Below are positions 9,430 through 16,851 of a DNA stretch of 64,000 bases, piece after piece. Source of the stretch: Flavobacterium xanthum. Its GTDB lineage: Bacteria; Bacteroidota; Bacteroidia; Flavobacteriales; Flavobacteriaceae. The position numbers and the translations under genes were made by a program. The stretch is from contig NZ_FRBU01000013.1 in NCBI RefSeq assembly GCF_900142695.1, positions 1 to 64,000 of the forward strand, written 5' to 3'. Under the pieces are notes generated by a model that saw only the letters and a list, made by a program, of their open reading frames with translations, searched no databases and had not been told where the DNA came from. Each line of letters opens with the position of its first letter. Position 1 is the stretch's first letter.

Positions 9430-10113
9430 TTAGAACTTCATTCCAATACCCATTCCCATGATTAGTGGATTAATTGTTACAGCAGCAGGCATCGCTAGTC
9501 CAGTTGCTAGATTAGAAGCATCCACAGTAACATCTGTTTTTAAAAATAATTTTTTAACATCAGCATTAATAAAAAAGGTTTCATTTAGCATCAAATCAAA
9601 ACCTACTTGGAAAGCATAGCCGAAATTATTTTCATAGCTTACTTTTTTAACTGTATTTCCATCTTCTACATTATAGAAAATAGTGTAATTGACCCCAGCT
9701 CCCACATAAGGTTTAAATACCTTTTCAGCCAAGGGATAAAAGTGATACTGCGCCGTTAAAGTTGGCGGCAATAGCCAAACACTTCCTAAATCTATATTGG
9801 CATTATTGGGTCCACCAATGGCTGAAATATCAGAACCAACGGTATGAACCTCATGCTTAGTCGTTGCTAAAATTAACTCCGTTGCAAAATGTTTAGTAAA
9901 AAAATAAGTAAAGTCTAATTCTGGAACAAATGTATTTGAAATTGCAACATCACCTCCTATAACACCAATTTTGGCACTCTCGTAAGGGATCACAGCAATT
10001 CCTCTGATGCGAGCCTGCCACTTTTTGAAATCAGGAGTTTTGTTTTCTTCTTTTGTTTGTGCATTTAATGTCAAAAAGGACACTGCCATAAAGGCTAAGA
10101 TAATTTTTTTCAT
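9430..10113 (-). CDS. OmpW family outer membrane protein
   Basis: A 227-residue outer-membrane beta-barrel of the OmpW/AlkL type, which forms a small 8-stranded pore for hydrophobic compounds. The N-terminus is a Sec signal (MKKIILAFMAVSFLTLNAQ). OmpW-like features include a family-typical LPPTLTAQYHFYP strand, FKPYVGAGVNYTIFY, a later NFGYAFQVGFDLML strand, and a C-terminal barrel strand ending in MGIGMKF. It is monocistronic, with the terminator at 9369-9403 downstream. The transported molecule is unknown. Confidence 0.88.
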   Translation of the reverse strand: MKKIILAFMAVSFLTLNAQTKEENKTPDFKKWQARIRGIAVIPYESAKIGVIGGDVAISNTFVPELDFTYFFTKHFATELILATTKHEVHTVGSDISAIGGPNNANIDLGSVWLLPPTLTAQYHFYPLAEKVFKPYVGAGVNYTIFYNVEDGNTVKKVSYENNFGYAFQVGFDLMLNETFFINADVKKLFLKTDVTVDASNLATGLAMPAAVTINPLIMGMGIGMKF

Positions 10114-10244
10114 TTTAACTTTGGTTTAAATTGTTGAACAAATGTATGCTGTAGAATTTCGTTTTTTACTGATATAAATCATAGTTTGAAGAATATTTAT
10201 ACTTATTTTACCAAGTAATACTGTATAAATTTTCAATTTTATTA

Positions 10245-10252
10245 TACCTTTG
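10245..10252 (+). promoter_or_regulatory. Promoter -7 element for smpB
   Basis: TACCTTTG fits TAnnTTTG and ends only six bases before the smpB ATG at 10259. This suggests a leaderless or near-leaderless message. It also overlaps the TTG (10250) that opens the longest frame. Confidence 0.55.
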
Positions 10253-10258
10253 CCTCCT

Positions 10259-10711
10259 ATGCTAAAAACAATAAATATATTCAATAAAAGAGCGAAATTC
10301 GACTATGAAATAATCGAAACGTTTACTGCAGGAATCGTTTTGGCTGGCACCGAAATCAAATCCATTCGATTAGGTAAAGCGAACATCACCGAAAGTTTTT
10401 GCGAATTTAGCAATAACGAACTTTTTGCAATCAATACGTATATTGAAGAATATACCTTTGGGAATCAATTCAACCATAAAGCTAGAAGCGAGCGTAAATT
10501 ACTTTTGAATAAGAAAGAATTAAAAGGTTTATTAAAGAGCGTGCAAGCCAAAGGATTAACAATAGTCCCTTTGAAATTGTTCACCAATGAAAAAGGAATG
10601 GCTAAACTACAAATTGGCCTATGCAAAGGAAAGAAAACCTATGACAAACGGGAATCTCTTAAAGAACAAGACACCAAACGCGACCTTGACAGAATAAAAA
10701 AATCGTTTTAA
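10259..10711 (+). CDS. smpB: SsrA-binding protein SmpB
   Basis: Binds the tRNA-like domain of tmRNA and delivers it to stalled ribosomes for trans-translation. The 150-residue protein shows the SmpB core: NKRAKFDYEIIETFTAGIVL, GTEIKSIR, an NEKGMAKLQIGLCKGKK strand, and the C-terminal basic tail YDKRESLKEQDTKRD that folds into a helix in the mRNA channel. The start is ATG 10259; the upstream TTG lies in a promoter element. The tmRNA gene (ssrA) is not in the window. Confidence 0.96.
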   Translation: MLKTINIFNKRAKFDYEIIETFTAGIVLAGTEIKSIRLGKANITESFCEFSNNELFAINTYIEEYTFGNQFNHKARSERKLLLNKKELKGLLKSVQAKGLTIVPLKLFTNEKGMAKLQIGLCKGKKTYDKRESLKEQDTKRDLDRIKKSF

Positions 10712-10755
10712 ATTAAAATAAAATTGAAAAAATATTTTTAACTTTAAAAAATGAC

Positions 10756-10763
10756 TAAATTTG
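10756..10763 (+). promoter_or_regulatory. Promoter -7 element for the Fic gene
   Basis: TAAATTTG fits TAnnTTTG and ends 26 bases before the ATG at 10790. No TTG at the expected -33 distance. Confidence 0.45.
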
Positions 10764-10789
10764 TCAAGACAATTTAAAACATTTTAAAA

Positions 10790-11839
10790 ATGAAAACACT
10801 ACTCAAAAATGCAAGAGAACAAAAGGGACTCAAAACTAGAGAAGTGGCACAACTTTTAGGAATTGATCAAGCCTTAGTGAGTAAATTTGAAAGTGGTACT
10901 CGCAAACCCACCAGAGAGCAAGTTATAAAATTAGCGTCTTTACTAGAAATAGATTTAGAAACCATCATGGTCGCCTGGCTTAAAGAAAAAATTCTTTATG
11001 AAATTGGGCAGGATGAGTTTGCTTTAAAAGCATTATTGGTTGCGGAGCAAGAAATTAGATATCAAAGTAAATCTTCAAAGAAAAAAATATCTAGTACACT
11101 TCAAAAAATTTTAGATGAAATAGACATTCTCAAGATAAAACTGGATGGGTTTCGTCAGTTTGATAGTTACCGCATTGCACAAGCTTTGGAGCTAGAATAT
11201 ACTTTTGAAAGTAACCGTATCGAAGGAAATACCATGACGTTGCGTGAAACTGATTTGGTTATCAATGAAGGTCTAACTATTTCCGGGAAAAGTATGCGGG
11301 AACATCTTGAAGTAATAAATCATCAAGAAGCAATTGCCTACATTAAAGATTTAATGCAAAGAAACAGTTCCATAAATGAACGAGAAGTATTGTCTATTCA
11401 TAATCTTATTTTAAGAGGAATTCAACCTGAAGATGCGGGTCGTTATAGAAAAGTTCAAGTAATGATTCAAGGAAGCAGCCACATGCCTCCACAACCTTTT
11501 TTAGTCGCTAAGGAAATGGAAGATTTTTTTATTTGGTACGAAACCAATAAATCAAGTCTTCATCCAATTGTTTTGGCTGCTGAAATGCACGAACGCTTGG
11601 TTACTATTCATCCATTTATTGATGGAAACGGTAGAACTTCGCGCTTAGTTATGAACTTAATTTTATTACAAAATGGCTACATTATCGCTAATATAAAAGG
11701 GGATTATGAAAGTAGAATGAAATATTATCAAACACTTGAAACAGCCCAAACTAAAAACAACAAAGAGGATTTTTTGCTGTTCATTGCACAGATAGAAAAA
11801 GAAAGCCTAGAACGGTATCTGCTTATAATTGGTCAATAA
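10790..11839 (+). CDS. HTH-Fic protein (putative AMP-transferase with built-in inhibitor)
   Basis: A 349-residue protein joining an N-terminal XRE-type helix-turn-helix (about residues 1-60, EVAQLLGIDQALVSKFESGTR) to a Fic domain. The catalytic motif HPFIDGNGRTSR (274-285) is complete, so adenylyl transfer from ATP to a protein hydroxyl is likely. S-N-R-I-E-G (141-146) fits the inhibitory [ST]xxxE[GN] motif placed before the Fic core, as in class II Fic proteins. The DNA-binding domain suggests it represses its own promoter or acts at DNA; this is inference. No antitoxin-like small gene is next to it. Targets are unknown. Confidence 0.85.
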   Translation: MKTLLKNAREQKGLKTREVAQLLGIDQALVSKFESGTRKPTREQVIKLASLLEIDLETIMVAWLKEKILYEIGQDEFALKALLVAEQEIRYQSKSSKKKISSTLQKILDEIDILKIKLDGFRQFDSYRIAQALELEYTFESNRIEGNTMTLRETDLVINEGLTISGKSMREHLEVINHQEAIAYIKDLMQRNSSINEREVLSIHNLILRGIQPEDAGRYRKVQVMIQGSSHMPPQPFLVAKEMEDFFIWYETNKSSLHPIVLAAEMHERLVTIHPFIDGNGRTSRLVMNLILLQNGYIIANIKGDYESRMKYYQTLETAQTKNNKEDFLLFIAQIEKESLERYLLIIGQ

Positions 11840-11888
11840 AAATTCATCTTCAGCTCCTTTTTCCATGGAAAGGGTTGGGGATGATATT

Positions 11889-12530
11889 TTAGTTTTTATC
11901 TTCTAATAATGGGACAAATCGAAACTCCCCAAATTCATGTTTCTCAAATTGAGTTTCGTTTTTCCTGATTAACAAAGTCATAATTTGTACCTCTTCGCCT
12001 AGCGGAATAACAAGCCTACCTCCTATTTTTAATTGTGACATCAAGGGTTGAGGAATAAACGGAGCACCTGCAGTTACAATTATACTGTCAAAGGGCGCAT
12101 AGCTTGGTAATCCCTTGTAACCATCTCCAAAAGAGAGGTATTTGGGTCGGATGTTCAGTTTTGGAAATAATAAAGAGGTGGATTTAAACAATTCATTTTG
12201 TCGTTCTACACTAAATACTTTTGCTCCCATCATACAAAGTACCGCCGTTTGATAACCTGAACCCGTTCCTATTTCTAATATTTTATGTTCTTTTTTTACT
12301 TCTAATAATTGAGATTGAAAGGCAACAGTGTAAGGTTGCGAAATTGTTTGCCCAGCTCCAATAGGAAATGCTGTATCTTGATAGGCATAAGCGCCAAAAC
12401 TAGAATCCAAAAATAAGTGCCTAGGCACTTTTTTTATCGCATCCAAAACACTTTTATCAGTAATTCCTTTTTGTTCTAAAACGCTTACTAATTGATTTCG
12501 AAGTCCTTGATGTTTGGCTGTATCTTTCAA
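11889..12530 (-). CDS. pcm: Protein-L-isoaspartate O-methyltransferase
   Basis: Methylates isoaspartyl residues in damaged proteins using S-adenosylmethionine, starting their repair; cytoplasmic. It shows the PCMT family core: VPRHLFLDSSFGAYAYQDTAFPIGAGQTISQP, the SAM motif LEIGTGSGYQTA, and a GGRLVIPLG strand. The open frame extends to 12653, but a complete promoter (12551-12581) lies inside that extension. The TTG at 12530 gives MKDTAKHQGLRNQLV, a typical flavobacterial N-terminus, and a usual length of 213 residues. Divergent from the oxidoreductase gene at 12686. Confidence 0.88.
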   Translation of the reverse strand: MKDTAKHQGLRNQLVSVLEQKGITDKSVLDAIKKVPRHLFLDSSFGAYAYQDTAFPIGAGQTISQPYTVAFQSQLLEVKKEHKILEIGTGSGYQTAVLCMMGAKVFSVERQNELFKSTSLLFPKLNIRPKYLSFGDGYKGLPSYAPFDSIIVTAGAPFIPQPLMSQLKIGGRLVIPLGEEVQIMTLLIRKNETQFEKHEFGEFRFVPLLEDKN

Positions 12531-12550
12531 AATTTGATATTTAATTTTGA

Positions 12551-12581
12551 CAAAAATAGAGGGAAAAATACCAAAAACCAA
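12551..12581 (-). promoter_or_regulatory. Complete promoter of pcm
   Basis: On the minus strand TTG (12579-12581), 20 bases, then TATTTTTG (12551-12558): a full match to the Bacteroidota consensus. It ends 20 bases before the TTG start at 12530 and decides that start. Confidence 0.72.
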
Positions 12582-12638
12582 ATCCCACATTTTAAATCGA
12601 TTTATTATTTTTCTCACTGGAATTTGGGATTTTAAAAA

Positions 12639-12669
12639 TTGAATTTTAACCATTTTATTGCTATTTTTG
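12639..12669 (+). promoter_or_regulatory. Complete promoter of the Gfo/Idh/MocA gene
   Basis: TTG (12639-12641), 20 bases, then TATTTTTG (12662-12669), ending 16 bases before the ATG at 12686. Same spacing as the pcm promoter on the other strand. Confidence 0.7.
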
Positions 12670-12685
12670 TATAAATTAAATCATT

Positions 12686-13651
12686 ATGCTGAAAATTGGA
12701 GTATTAGGTGCTGGTCATCTAGGAAAAATACATTTGCGTTTATTACAACAATCTGAAAAGTATGAATTAGTTGGTTTTTACGACCCAAACCAAGAAAATG
12801 CTGAAAAGGTTTCTAAAGAATTTGGTTACAAACATTTTAGTACAATCGCCACACTTATTCATGCAGTGGATGTAATTGATATTGTTACGCCTACCCTTTC
12901 CCATTATAAATGTGCCAAAGTCGCCATCAAATCTGGCAAACATGTTTTCATAGAAAAACCAATTTCAAATACCATTGAAGAGGCCGAAGAAATTATAGCT
13001 TTGGCAAACGAATATAAGGTCAAAGGCCAAGTTGGTCATGTAGAGCGTTTTAATCCAGCATTCATCGCGACTAAAAACATGATTGAAAACCCTATGTTTA
13101 TTGAAGCCCATCGTCTTGCTGAATTCAATCCTCGTGGAACTGATGTTCCCGTCGTTTTGGATTTAATGATTCATGATATTGACGCCATTTTAAGTGTAGT
13201 CCAATCAAAAGTTAAAAATATTAGTGCTAGCGGCGTTTCTGTCATTAGTGACACTCCTGATATTGCTAATGCAAGAATCGAATTCGAAAATGGTTGTGTG
13301 GCTAATTTAACAGCCAGCAGAATTTCAATGAAAAACATGCGTAAATCTCGTTTTTTCCAAAAAGACGCTTACATCTCAGTAGATTTCTTAGAAAAGAAAT
13401 GTGAGGTAGTAAAAATGAAAGATGCTCCAGAAGTTCCCGGCGACTTTGATATGATTTTACAAAATGCAGAAGGTGTAAAAAAACAAATCTATTTCTCCAA
13501 TCCAGATGTAGAACAAAATAACGCCATTCTGGACGAATTGGAGTCTTTTGCAGATGCAATAAATACTGATTCAACTCCAGTTGTGACATTGGAACAAGCC
13601 ACAGAAGCACTTCGAGTAGCTTATCAAATTATCGCTTGTTTTAAAAAGTAA
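12686..13651 (+). CDS. Gfo/Idh/MocA family NAD(P)-dependent oxidoreductase
   Basis: A 321-residue dehydrogenase with an N-terminal Rossmann fold (GAGHLGKIHLRLL, residues 6-18), the family's EKPIS motif (near residue 93), and a C-terminal alpha/beta domain with a DLMIHDIDAI stretch supplying active-site His and Asp. Family members oxidise sugars, inositols or related compounds, or reduce biliverdin; the substrate here is not evident. It leads a run of forward genes (3-hydroxybutyryl-CoA dehydrogenase, DUF1015, YggS). A 7-bp repeat hairpin directly downstream may limit read-through. Confidence 0.85.
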   Translation: MLKIGVLGAGHLGKIHLRLLQQSEKYELVGFYDPNQENAEKVSKEFGYKHFSTIATLIHAVDVIDIVTPTLSHYKCAKVAIKSGKHVFIEKPISNTIEEAEEIIALANEYKVKGQVGHVERFNPAFIATKNMIENPMFIEAHRLAEFNPRGTDVPVVLDLMIHDIDAILSVVQSKVKNISASGVSVISDTPDIANARIEFENGCVANLTASRISMKNMRKSRFFQKDAYISVDFLEKKCEVVKMKDAPEVPGDFDMILQNAEGVKKQIYFSNPDVEQNNAILDELESFADAINTDSTPVVTLEQATEALRVAYQIIACFKK

Positions 13652-13662
13652 ATAAAAAATTT

Positions 13663-13748
13663 GTTTAAAGTTTAAGGTTTAAAGTTGCTCCAGCGCACTT
13701 TAAACTTTAAACTTTAAACTTTAAACTTTAAACTTTTAAACTTCAAAC
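13663..13748 (+). repeat. Heptamer repeat array forming a long hairpin
   Basis: About three copies of a GTTTAAA unit (13663-13685), an 11-base loop, then five exact ACTTTAA units from 13697 followed by two altered ones. The first arm pairs with 13697-13719 over 23 bp with a single G-U pair. It ends 11 bases before the next ATG. Confidence 0.85.
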
Positions 13749-13759
13749 TAAAAAAATAT

Positions 13760-14647
13760 ATGAAAACAATAGCAGTAATCGGAGCAGGAACAATGGGTAA
13801 TGGAATTGCTCATACATTTGCTCAAAGCGGTTTTACCGTAAAATTAATCGACGTTTCAGAGAAATCACTCGATAAAGGAATGGCAACTATTGCGACCAAT
13901 TTAGACCGAATGGTTTCCAAAGGAACCATAACTGAAGAAGACAAAGCAAAAACCATTACCAATATAATCACTTACACTGATATTAAAGACGGCGTTGTTG
14001 GCGTTGATTTAGTTATTGAAGCAGCTACTGAAAATGTAGAATTAAAACTAAATATTTTCAAGCAATTGAACGAAGCATGTTCGCACAGTACAATTTTAGC
14101 AACTAATACCTCTTCAATTTCTATTACACAAATAGGTGCCGTGGTAGCACATCCTGAGCGTGTTATAGGGATGCATTTTATGAATCCAGTGCCCATTATG
14201 AAGCTTGTCGAAATCATTCGTGGTTATAATACTTCGGACGAAGTGACTAAAATCATAATGAATCTTTCGGAAAAATTAGGAAAAACTCCCGTTGAAGTCA
14301 ATGATTACCCTGGATTTGTAGCCAATAGAATTTTGATGCCTATGATCAACGAAGCTATCGAAACATTATACAACAAAGTGGCCGGTGTTTATGAAATTGA
14401 CACCGTGATGAAATTAGGGATGGGACACCCAATGGGACCTTTACAATTAGCTGATTTTATTGGACTTGACGTGTGTTTAGCCATTTTAAATGTAATGTAT
14501 GATGGTTTCAAAAACCCAAAATATGCGCCTTGTCCCTTATTAGTTAACATGGTTCGGGCAGGAAAAATAGGCGTGAAATCCGGTGAAGGTTTCTATGATT
14601 ATTCTGAAACTAAAAAAGCGGAGAAGATTGCTAAACAATTTGTTTAA
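13760..14647 (+). CDS. 3-hydroxybutyryl-CoA dehydrogenase
   Basis: Interconverts acetoacetyl-CoA and 3-hydroxybutyryl-CoA with NAD(P); cytoplasmic fatty-acid and butanoate metabolism. The 295-residue single-domain 3HCDH protein has the nucleotide motif GAGTMGNGIAHTFAQ at residues 7-21, ATNTSSIS, the catalytic-His segment GMHFMNPVPIM, an NDYPGFVANRILMP helix, and the C-terminal GMGHPMGPLQLADFIGLD dimer segment. Length matches stand-alone Hbd enzymes rather than fused FadB. A structured repeat copy (14681-14760) follows. The enzyme could also act on longer hydroxyacyl-CoAs. Confidence 0.92.
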   Translation: MKTIAVIGAGTMGNGIAHTFAQSGFTVKLIDVSEKSLDKGMATIATNLDRMVSKGTITEEDKAKTITNIITYTDIKDGVVGVDLVIEAATENVELKLNIFKQLNEACSHSTILATNTSSISITQIGAVVAHPERVIGMHFMNPVPIMKLVEIIRGYNTSDEVTKIIMNLSEKLGKTPVEVNDYPGFVANRILMPMINEAIETLYNKVAGVYEIDTVMKLGMGHPMGPLQLADFIGLDVCLAILNVMYDGFKNPKYAPCPLLVNMVRAGKIGVKSGEGFYDYSETKKAEKIAKQFV

Positions 14648-14680
14648 TTTTTTCTGAAGCAAATCACTTGTTTCTATAAC

Positions 14681-14760
14681 CATTTTTGTCCCGCTTTCCG
14701 TTGCAATCTTTTTGTTCTTAAAGAAAGAACAAAAAAGGATTTCCACTTTAATCGGGGCTA
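14681..14760 (-). repeat. Structured interspersed repeat, copy A
   Basis: Minus-strand copy starting AGCCCCGATTAAAGTGG. An apical stem (GTTCTT with AAGAAC, loop TCTTT) leads to a 3' part GCAACGGAAAGCGGGA. CCCG pairs with CGGG. Its 3' end lacks the usual AGCTCC. See the matching finding for all six copies. Confidence 0.75.
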
Positions 14761-14831
14761 ATAATCAATTTTTGAATTCCATACTAGTTGGTTTCAAAGA
14801 AGCAAATCCTTAAACATTAAACTAAAATAGT

Positions 14832-16052
14832 TTGGCTAAAATAGTTCCTTTCAAAGCAGTTCGTCCCACTCGCGATAAAGTTTGTCTTGTTACCTGTCGC
14901 TCTTACGAAGAATATGTAAATGCTGAATTAGCGGCGCAATTGGACTTCAATCCATTGTCTTTTTTACATATTCTGAAACCCGCTTATACGAATCAGGAAA
15001 CCGTTTCTTTTGAAAAAAGATACCGTCAAGTTCATCAAAAATATGAGGATTTCAAAAATGAAATTATTTTAGTAAAGGACAAAAAACCGGCAATATACAT
15101 TCATAAAATTGTAACTAAAACGCAATCTTTTACCGGAATTATCGTTGGTACAAGTGTAGCTGATTATTGCAATAATATCATTAAAAAACACGAGGATATT
15201 ATTGCATTTAGGGTCCGATTACTCAAAGATTACATGAAATATTCTGAGTTTAATACGGAACCGGTTTTGATGACTTATCCTGATAATAAAACCATTGAAA
15301 ACTGGATATTTAACTGTATCCAAAAGTTAGCCGATTTTGAATTTTCGACTACAAAAAAAGAGATTCACTATCTGTGGAAAATTGAAGATGCCTTGGAAAT
15401 AAATTGGCTTCAGAATATTTTCGAAAAAACGCAAAGCCTTTACATAGCAGACGGTCATCATCGAACTGAAGCGCTTAAATTATTATCCGAAGAAAATGAC
15501 AACCCAGGAAATACGGCTAAAAATCACATCCTTAGTTACTTAATTTCTGAAAACAACATTAAAATATACGAATTCAATCGTTTGGTAAAGGATTTGAACG
15601 GATTCACTAAAGAAGCCTTTTTACAAGAACTGCAAAAGGATTTTATTATAGAAAATAAATTCCAACAAGCATTTCAACCTTCCCGAAAACATGAATTCGG
15701 AATGTATTTAGACCATTCTTTTTATAGTCTAAATTTGCGAAATGAAGATGAATTTTTTGAGACTGCCTTGGATAGTTTAGACACACAAATTTTGTACAAA
15801 AAAGTGTTATTACCCATTTTAGCCATTGAAGATTTACGCAATGATGAACGTATAGAATACCTTTCAGGAAAACAATCCGTACTAGAACTACAAAATAAAA
15901 TCGATCAGGAGGAATTTGAAATTGGTTTTATTCTATTTCCATCAAATATTGGAGAAATAAAAGCATTGGCTGACGCTGATCTCATTATGCCGCCTAAAAG
16001 TACGTATATAGAACCTAAATTCAGAAGCGGTTTAGTTGTCTATGAACTCTAG
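14832..16052 (+). CDS. DUF1015 family protein
   Basis: A 406-residue protein of the DUF1015 family, widespread in bacteria. It has the typical N-terminus AKIVPFKAVRPTRDK and the signature DGHHRTEA at residues 207-214. Archaeal free-serine kinase SerK and SbnI are related, so a ParB/Srx-like nucleotide-using fold is likely, but no reaction can be assigned. It starts with TTG; GCTAAAATAGTTCC follows and gives the family N-terminus, with no ATG nearby in frame. YggS is 37 bases downstream, probably in the same transcript, a pairing that hints at amino-acid or PLP metabolism (inference). Confidence 0.85.
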   Translation: MAKIVPFKAVRPTRDKVCLVTCRSYEEYVNAELAAQLDFNPLSFLHILKPAYTNQETVSFEKRYRQVHQKYEDFKNEIILVKDKKPAIYIHKIVTKTQSFTGIIVGTSVADYCNNIIKKHEDIIAFRVRLLKDYMKYSEFNTEPVLMTYPDNKTIENWIFNCIQKLADFEFSTTKKEIHYLWKIEDALEINWLQNIFEKTQSLYIADGHHRTEALKLLSEENDNPGNTAKNHILSYLISENNIKIYEFNRLVKDLNGFTKEAFLQELQKDFIIENKFQQAFQPSRKHEFGMYLDHSFYSLNLRNEDEFFETALDSLDTQILYKKVLLPILAIEDLRNDERIEYLSGKQSVLELQNKIDQEEFEIGFILFPSNIGEIKALADADLIMPPKSTYIEPKFRSGLVVYEL

Positions 16053-16089
16053 GTCAAATCAAAAGTTTAAAAATTAAAAGATTTAAAAA

Positions 16090-16743
16090 ATGTCAATAGC
16101 CGAAAATATACTTTCCATACAATCCACTTTACCAGCGCAAGTAACCTTAGTCGCCGTTTCTAAAACCAAACCAATTGCAGCTCTTATGGAAGCCTATGAT
16201 GCAGGCCAACGTATTTTTGGAGAAAATAAAATCCAAGAAATGGCAGAGAAATGCGAGGCAATGCCAAAAGACATTCAATGGCACATGATAGGACACGTGC
16301 AAACCAATAAAGTCAAATTTATGGCTCCATTTGTGAATTTGATTCATGGAGTAGATAGCTTGAAGTTAGTACAGGAAATCAATAAACAAGCCGCAAAAGC
16401 AGATAGAGTCATCGATTGCTTATTGCAAATACACATTGCGGAAGAAGAAACTAAATTTGGTCTTGACGAGCAAGAACTTACTTCACTGCTATCATCAAGC
16501 GAATTTAAAGAAATGAGGAACATACGTATTGTTGGTTTAATGGGAATGGCAACCTTTACGGACAACAAAGACCAAATAAAAAAAGAATTTACCCATTTGA
16601 AATCGATTTTTGATTCATTTGCAGTTCACAACCATCAATTTACAGTTCTTTCCATGGGAATGTCCGGAGATTACCAACTCGCAATCGAATGTGGAAGCAC
16701 AATGGTTCGAATAGGAAGTAGTATCTTTGGAGGAAGAAATTGA
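16090..16743 (+). CDS. YggS family PLP homeostasis protein
   Basis: A 217-residue PLP-binding protein with an alanine-racemase-type TIM barrel but no known catalytic activity. It carries and buffers pyridoxal 5'-phosphate. The PLP-binding Lys is at about 25 in VAVSKTKPI. Other signatures are GENKIQEMAEK, WHMIGHVQTNKVK, LSMGMSGDYQLAIECGSTMVRIGSSIFG. It follows the DUF1015 gene by 37 bases. PLPBP in animals is the orthologue. Confidence 0.93.
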   Translation: MSIAENILSIQSTLPAQVTLVAVSKTKPIAALMEAYDAGQRIFGENKIQEMAEKCEAMPKDIQWHMIGHVQTNKVKFMAPFVNLIHGVDSLKLVQEINKQAAKADRVIDCLLQIHIAEEETKFGLDEQELTSLLSSSEFKEMRNIRIVGLMGMATFTDNKDQIKKEFTHLKSIFDSFAVHNHQFTVLSMGMSGDYQLAIECGSTMVRIGSSIFGGRN

Positions 16744-16851
16744 TTTTCAATTTTCGATTTTTAATTGACGATTTTTGACCTGAGCAATAGCGAACTGGCG
16801 AAGCATTTCAGCTGTTTCATAATTTGTAACATTAAACATTAAATAAAAAAT

